Shown here piece after piece: positions 6,618-9,413 of a DNA stretch of 9,413 nucleotides. The stretch is from assembly GCA_017536845.1 (NCBI GenBank), contig JAFWCP010000392.1, positions 1-9,413 on the forward strand, given 5' to 3'. This DNA is from Solobacterium sp. Lineage in GTDB: Bacteria > Bacillota_I > Bacilli_A > Erysipelotrichales > Erysipelotrichaceae. Each line of letters starts with the position of its first letter. Within the stretch, counting starts at the first letter, position 1. Below the pieces are notes generated by a model, which searched no databases, was not told where the DNA came from, and was given only the letters and a program-made list of their open reading frames with translations. Made by a program: the position numbers and the translations under genes.

Positions 6618-7877
6618 TTATCCAAGGATGAGGTACAGTAGCGTGCTGACGATGGTGCTGGTCAGGCCGATGGCCGCCTCAAAGGGGATCAGGGTCATAC
6701 GCTCAGCAATGGAGAGGGAAACCGAACCGCCGGTCGCATGGAAGAAGGAACCGTGCGGCAAAGAGTCCAGAACGGTCGCACCGGCATGGATCATGGCGGC
6801 AGCACCGAGTCCTTTGACGCCCGAGGCAAGCAGGGTTGGGGCAAAGGTCTGGGCCGCAACGGTAGCGCCGGCCGTTGTGGAAGCCGTTGCCGCGGCCATC
6901 AGGACACCGGACAGCGGGGCCAGGATGAAGGCGGGCATATGCATGGCTTCCAGTACGGTGGTGACATCATACTGCAGGGCCGAAGCCTTGATGATGCCGG
7001 CAATGGTGCCGGTGCCGATCAGCAGGATGGTGACGCCGACGACTTTGGACAGGCCGAATTCCGTATAGGAAATCAGGTTTTTCGCGTTGCCGGTTGCAAG
7101 GGTGCACAGGATACCGCCGGCGGGCAGGGCGATCAGCGGATCAATGGTGATGCCGGCCAGCGGACGCATGGCAAGCATGAGGATGACAGCCAGCGGGCCG
7201 ACAATTGCAGCAAGGAATGACGGCAGAGCCTTTTCTTCAGCCTTTTCCAGGTCGTTTGCCGTAACCGGACTGTCATTCTTCCGGCTGAGGAGGTTGGCAA
7301 GGACAATTGCCATGACCAGGGCGCACAGGGCAGGAATCAGGTTCTTCATCATGACAGCTGTCAGATCCTGGCTGAATGCTTCCGAGATCGCGATGGTATT
7401 GGGATTGGGGGAGATGATGTTGCCGGCCTTGCCGCCGCCGATCATCGCCAGCAGGACCGCCTTTTTCGAAAGGCCGGCTTTTTCGGCGATGGCCAGGGCA
7501 ATCGGGGCAACAGTAATGACGGAAATGTCAATGAAGACGCCGACAGCGCAGATGATCATGGTTGCGATGGCAATGGCGATGACGGCACGGCTTTCACCGA
7601 GTTTTTCCACAATGGTTTCGGCGATTTTCTGGGCCGAGCCGGTTTTGATCAGCGCCCCGGCCAGAATGCCGCTGGTCAGGATGCGCAGGATGGAGGACAT
7701 CATGGAAGAAGCACCGCTGACCATGGTGGAAACAGTCAGGGCAAGGCCGCCCCCGCCGACCAGGCCGCCGATTAAGGCGCCAAGGATCAGGCAGTATGCC
7801 GGCTGCACTTTTTTGATGATCAGGACAATTGCGATGACCAGGCCGATCACGGCACCGAGTGTAGAGAAGTCTGCCAT
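6618..7877 (-). CDS. GntP-family permease, probable glycerate (or related hydroxy-acid) transporter
   Basis: This integral membrane protein of 419 residues is very hydrophobic along its length, with segments at roughly 5-22, 28-50, 62-80, 98-130, 178-196, 220-237, 245-262, 278-297, 315-330 and 400-418. Family signatures are GGGKAGNIISPNPNTIA (147-163) and DSLPHGSFFHATGG (371-384). GntP carriers are proton symporters for gluconate and similar sugar acids; length is slightly below the usual 430-450. Its gene follows the glycerate kinase with a 1-nt gap, and its AGGAGG ribosome binding site lies inside the last codons of that gene, so the two are co-translated. Pairing with a glycerate kinase and a CdaR-type regulator makes glycerate the best substrate guess, but gluconate or another hydroxy acid cannot be excluded from sequence. 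Confidence 0.88.
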   Translation of the reverse strand: MADFSTLGAVIGLVIAIVLIIKKVQPAYCLILGALIGGLVGGGGLALTVSTMVSGASSMMSSILRILTSGILAGALIKTGSAQKIAETIVEKLGESRAVIAIAIATMIICAVGVFIDISVITVAPIALAIAEKAGLSKKAVLLAMIGGGKAGNIISPNPNTIAISEAFSQDLTAVMMKNLIPALCALVMAIVLANLLSRKNDSPVTANDLEKAEEKALPSFLAAIVGPLAVILMLAMRPLAGITIDPLIALPAGGILCTLATGNAKNLISYTEFGLSKVVGVTILLIGTGTIAGIIKASALQYDVTTVLEAMHMPAFILAPLSGVLMAAATASTTAGATVAAQTFAPTLLASGVKGLGAAAMIHAGATVLDSLPHGSFFHATGGSVSLSIAERMTLIPFEAAIGLTSTIVSTLLYLILG

Positions 7878-7878
7878 A

Positions 7879-9018
7879 TTATTTCACCTCCTTGATCAGC
7901 CGGAATACCTGTTCCGCTGTATCTTCCATATTCTTTCTTGCGGCAGTGGGATCCATGGCTTCCGCCAGGGTGGAAATCCTTCTTAAGATGGGGAAGAAGG
8001 CATCAATGCCATGCTCATTGCAGGCAACCGCATCTTCGGTCACCGCGCCAGAGAAGGCAATGACGGTCTTGCCGTATTTCTTGCCGATTTTCGCAACGCC
8101 GATCGGGGCTTTGCCATAGACGGTCTGGCCATCCAGACGGCCTTCGCCGGTGATGACAATATCCGCATCCCTGACATAGTCTTCCAGCCTTGTTTCCTTC
8201 AGCACGATGGCGATGCCGGATTCCAGCGTGGCGTTGGTGAAGCCCAGGAACGCGAAGCCCAGGCCGCCGGCCGCGCCGGTGCCGGGGATCAGCGGATCTG
8301 CCTTTTCGTATTTTGCGTGGGCCAGTTCTGCGTAGCGGCCAAGCCACTTGTCCATCAGGATGATCATCGAAGGGTCGGCGCCTTTCTGCGGCCCGTAAAC
8401 TGCCGAGCAGCCGTTTTCGCCGCATAAGGGGTTGGTGACATCGCAGGCAATCTTGAAGTCGCATTCCTTGAGCAGGGGATTGACATGCGTATCGTCAATC
8501 TGAGCCAGTGCTTCCAGGCCTTTGGCGCCAAAGGCAATCGGATTGCCCTCCTGATCCAGCATGCCATAACCCAGGGCAGCAAGCATGCCGGCGCCGCCGT
8601 CATTGGTTGCGCTGCCGCCGATGCCCATGATGAAGTGCCGGCAGCCCTTGCGGATGGCGTCCGTGATCATTTCGCCGACGCCGTAGGTGGTTGTGTGCAG
8701 CGGGTTTCTGAGCCTGTCTTCGACCATGGTGATGCCGGCCGCGGCAGACATTTCCATGACTGCTGTCTTGCCGTCATTCAGGATGCCGTAAACGGCTTCG
8801 GCCGGAACACCCAGCGGGCCGGTGACGGTGATCGTCTGCAGCTGGCCGCCCATGCCGAGGGTGAGTGCTTCCACGGTGCCTTCGCCGCCGTCTGCCAGCG
8901 GCCTGACCAGCACCTCAGCATCGGGGATGGCCTTGAGAATCCCTGTACGGATGGCGTCGCCTGCCTGCAGGGAGGTCAGGCTTCCTTTCAGTGAATCAAT
9001 CGCGATAACAGCTTTCAT
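7879..9018 (-). CDS. glxK: Glycerate 2-kinase (GarK/GlxK family)
   Basis: This cytoplasmic kinase phosphorylates D-glycerate with ATP, in this family normally to 2-phosphoglycerate, which enters lower glycolysis. Its length of 379 residues is typical. Recognisable family blocks in order: DSLKGSL (8-14), PLADGGEGT (40-48), GIGGSATNDGGAGML (132-146), CDVTNPLCGENG (192-203), GTGAAGGLGFAF (246-257) and ITGEGRLDGQT (289-299). None appears broken. The start at 9018 has AAAGGAGA a few bases upstream, and the N-terminus MKAVIAIDS is where the family begins. It is the first gene of a two-gene operon with the GntP-type permease and diverges from a CdaR-type regulator. In E. coli CdaR activates garPLRK, which includes a glycerate kinase, so the arrangement supports glycerate catabolism. 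Specificity for the 2- over the 3-hydroxyl is from family knowledge. Confidence 0.95.
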   Translation of the reverse strand: MKAVIAIDSLKGSLTSLQAGDAIRTGILKAIPDAEVLVRPLADGGEGTVEALTLGMGGQLQTITVTGPLGVPAEAVYGILNDGKTAVMEMSAAAGITMVEDRLRNPLHTTTYGVGEMITDAIRKGCRHFIMGIGGSATNDGGAGMLAALGYGMLDQEGNPIAFGAKGLEALAQIDDTHVNPLLKECDFKIACDVTNPLCGENGCSAVYGPQKGADPSMIILMDKWLGRYAELAHAKYEKADPLIPGTGAAGGLGFAFLGFTNATLESGIAIVLKETRLEDYVRDADIVITGEGRLDGQTVYGKAPIGVAKIGKKYGKTVIAFSGAVTEDAVACNEHGIDAFFPILRRISTLAEAMDPTAARKNMEDTAEQVFRLIKEVK

Positions 9019-9046
9019 TCTTCTTCTCCTTTGTTTATCTGCTCAA

Positions 9047-9075
9047 AGTATAGTGAAATCAGGCATGTCATAATA
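9047..9075 (-). promoter_or_regulatory. Probable promoter of the glycerate kinase operon
   Basis: On the - strand TATACT (9047-9052) is a good -10 box about 29 bp before the start codon. At 17-bp spacing the -35 position (9070-9075) reads TATTAT, a poor match, so an activator may be needed. Confidence 0.5.
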
Positions 9076-9083
9076 CGGTATGC
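9063..9083. promoter_or_regulatory. Imperfect palindrome, candidate operator in the divergent promoter region
   Basis: The 21-bp element has arms GCATGTCATA and TACGGTATGC around one central base; 7 of 10 arm positions are self-complementary, including the outer GCAT/ATGC. It overlaps the -35 positions of both divergent promoters, where an activator or autoregulator would be expected to bind. No known consensus was matched. Confidence 0.35.
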
Positions 9084-9108
9084 AGAACAAAAAGATCTGT
9101 ATTATAAT
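9080..9108 (+). promoter_or_regulatory. Probable promoter of the CdaR-type regulator
   Basis: A perfect TATAAT lies at 9103-9108, 37 bp before the ATG. The matching -35 position at 17-bp spacing (9080-9085, ATGCAG) is poor. The AAAGGAG ribosome binding site for the regulator follows at 9131-9137. Confidence 0.55.
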
Positions 9109-9145
9109 CTGAATGACTGTTACAGATAACAAAGGAGAAGAATCA

Positions 9146-9413
9146 ATGATATCCATCGGACAGGCAACGGCCCAGCAGATTGTTGATACGGTGAAAGATG
9201 TCTGCGGCTATGACATCAACTACATTTCCCGGGAAGGCATCATCATTGCCTCGACCGACCGCGCCCGGATTTCCGACTTCCATGAAATCGGCCGCAAGGC
9301 TGCCGACCTGAAAGAAACGCTGGAAGTCTATGAAAACAACCTGTATGACGGCACCCAGAAAGGCCTGAACATCCCGTTTGTCTACCGGGGGGAAACGGTC
9401 GGCGTCATCGGCA
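9146..9413 (+). CDS. cdaR: CdaR/SdaR-type sugar diacid regulator, 5' part only
   Basis: The frame is open from the ATG at 9146 to the window edge, giving 89 complete codons. The visible part is the N-terminal sugar-diacid recognition domain: AQQIVDTV near the start, DINYISREGIIIAST (24-38), DRARISDFHE (39-48), then GLNIPFVYRGETVGVIG (73-89). These align by eye with E. coli CdaR (IVxxT..., INVMDARGRIIGSGDRERIGELHE, QGINLPLRLEGEIVGVIG). Full members add a C-terminal helix-turn-helix of the PucR/CdaR type, which lies beyond the window. In E. coli the regulator activates galactarate, glucarate and glycerate genes. Here it is divergent from the glycerate kinase-permease operon and so is the probable local regulator. 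AAAGGAG sits nine bases before the start. Confidence 0.9.
   Translation, partial: MISIGQATAQQIVDTVKDVCGYDINYISREGIIIASTDRARISDFHEIGRKAADLKETLEVYENNLYDGTQKGLNIPFVYRGETVGVIG

Larger units (their letters stand above)
9021..9142. repeat. Inverted pair of near-identical mRNA leaders (9021-9041 and 9123-9142)
   Basis: The - strand leader of the kinase (9041 down to 9021) and the + strand leader of the regulator (9123-9142) share CAGATAA plus CAAAGGAGAAGAA; the only difference is one extra A in the kinase copy. Each contains the ribosome binding site of its own gene. The identity extends well past what a shared ribosome binding site explains. Confidence 0.8.

Noticed and set aside
7087..7986. Open frame of 299 codons on the + strand opposite the permease
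   Set aside because: The translation is Met/Ala/Arg-rich shadow sequence; the - strand GntP signatures are unambiguous.

Overview
The window looks like a chromosomal segment of an anaerobic, gut-type member of the Bacillota, possibly Erysipelotrichia-like. This placement is an impression and rests on three things: strong AGGAGG-type ribosome binding sites, moderately high GC in most genes, and gene content of Fe-S flavoenzymes, nickel-metallochaperones and glycerate use. No rRNA, tRNA, CRISPR array, transposase or phage gene was seen.

Region 1 (1-~960) is visibly more AT-rich than the rest. It holds the 3' end of an unrecognised gene and, 321 bp downstream, a second short ORF that repeats its last 70 codons without any indel (53 of 70 residues identical by hand count). 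This is a tandem partial duplication.

Region 2 (1027-5471, + strand) is a tight four-gene operon. It encodes a 930-residue multi-cluster Fe-S/FAD oxidoreductase with a GltD/NfnB-like core, then two consecutive, different HypB GTPases, then HypA. Spacings are 2 nt, a 4-nt overlap and an 8-nt overlap. HypA and HypB deliver nickel to [NiFe]-hydrogenases and some other nickel enzymes. No hydrogenase subunit and no HypC, D, E or F is in view, so the client enzyme is either elsewhere or not a hydrogenase. The oxidoreductase probably handles electron transfer between NAD(P)H and a low-potential carrier. Back-to-back hairpins at 5474-5540 close this operon and the convergent gene beyond it.

Region 3 (5552-6448, - strand) is a single gene. 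Its product appears to join a HEPN-type R-N-x3-H ribonuclease-like segment to a C-terminal PD-(D/E)XK nuclease domain. It is the best candidate here for an undescribed defence or toxin-like effector.

Region 4 (6572-9413) is a glycerate module. A GntP-family permease and a glycerate 2-kinase form a two-gene - strand operon ending in a clear intrinsic terminator. They diverge from a CdaR-type (sugar-diacid/glycerate sensing) regulator whose gene runs off the right edge. The roughly 127-bp divergent intergenic region contains two -10 boxes with poor -35 boxes, an imperfect palindrome overlapping both -35 positions, and a near-identical 20/21-nt leader in front of each gene. Inferred logic: glycerate enters through the permease, is phosphorylated to 2-phosphoglycerate for lower glycolysis, and activates its own uptake through the regulator.
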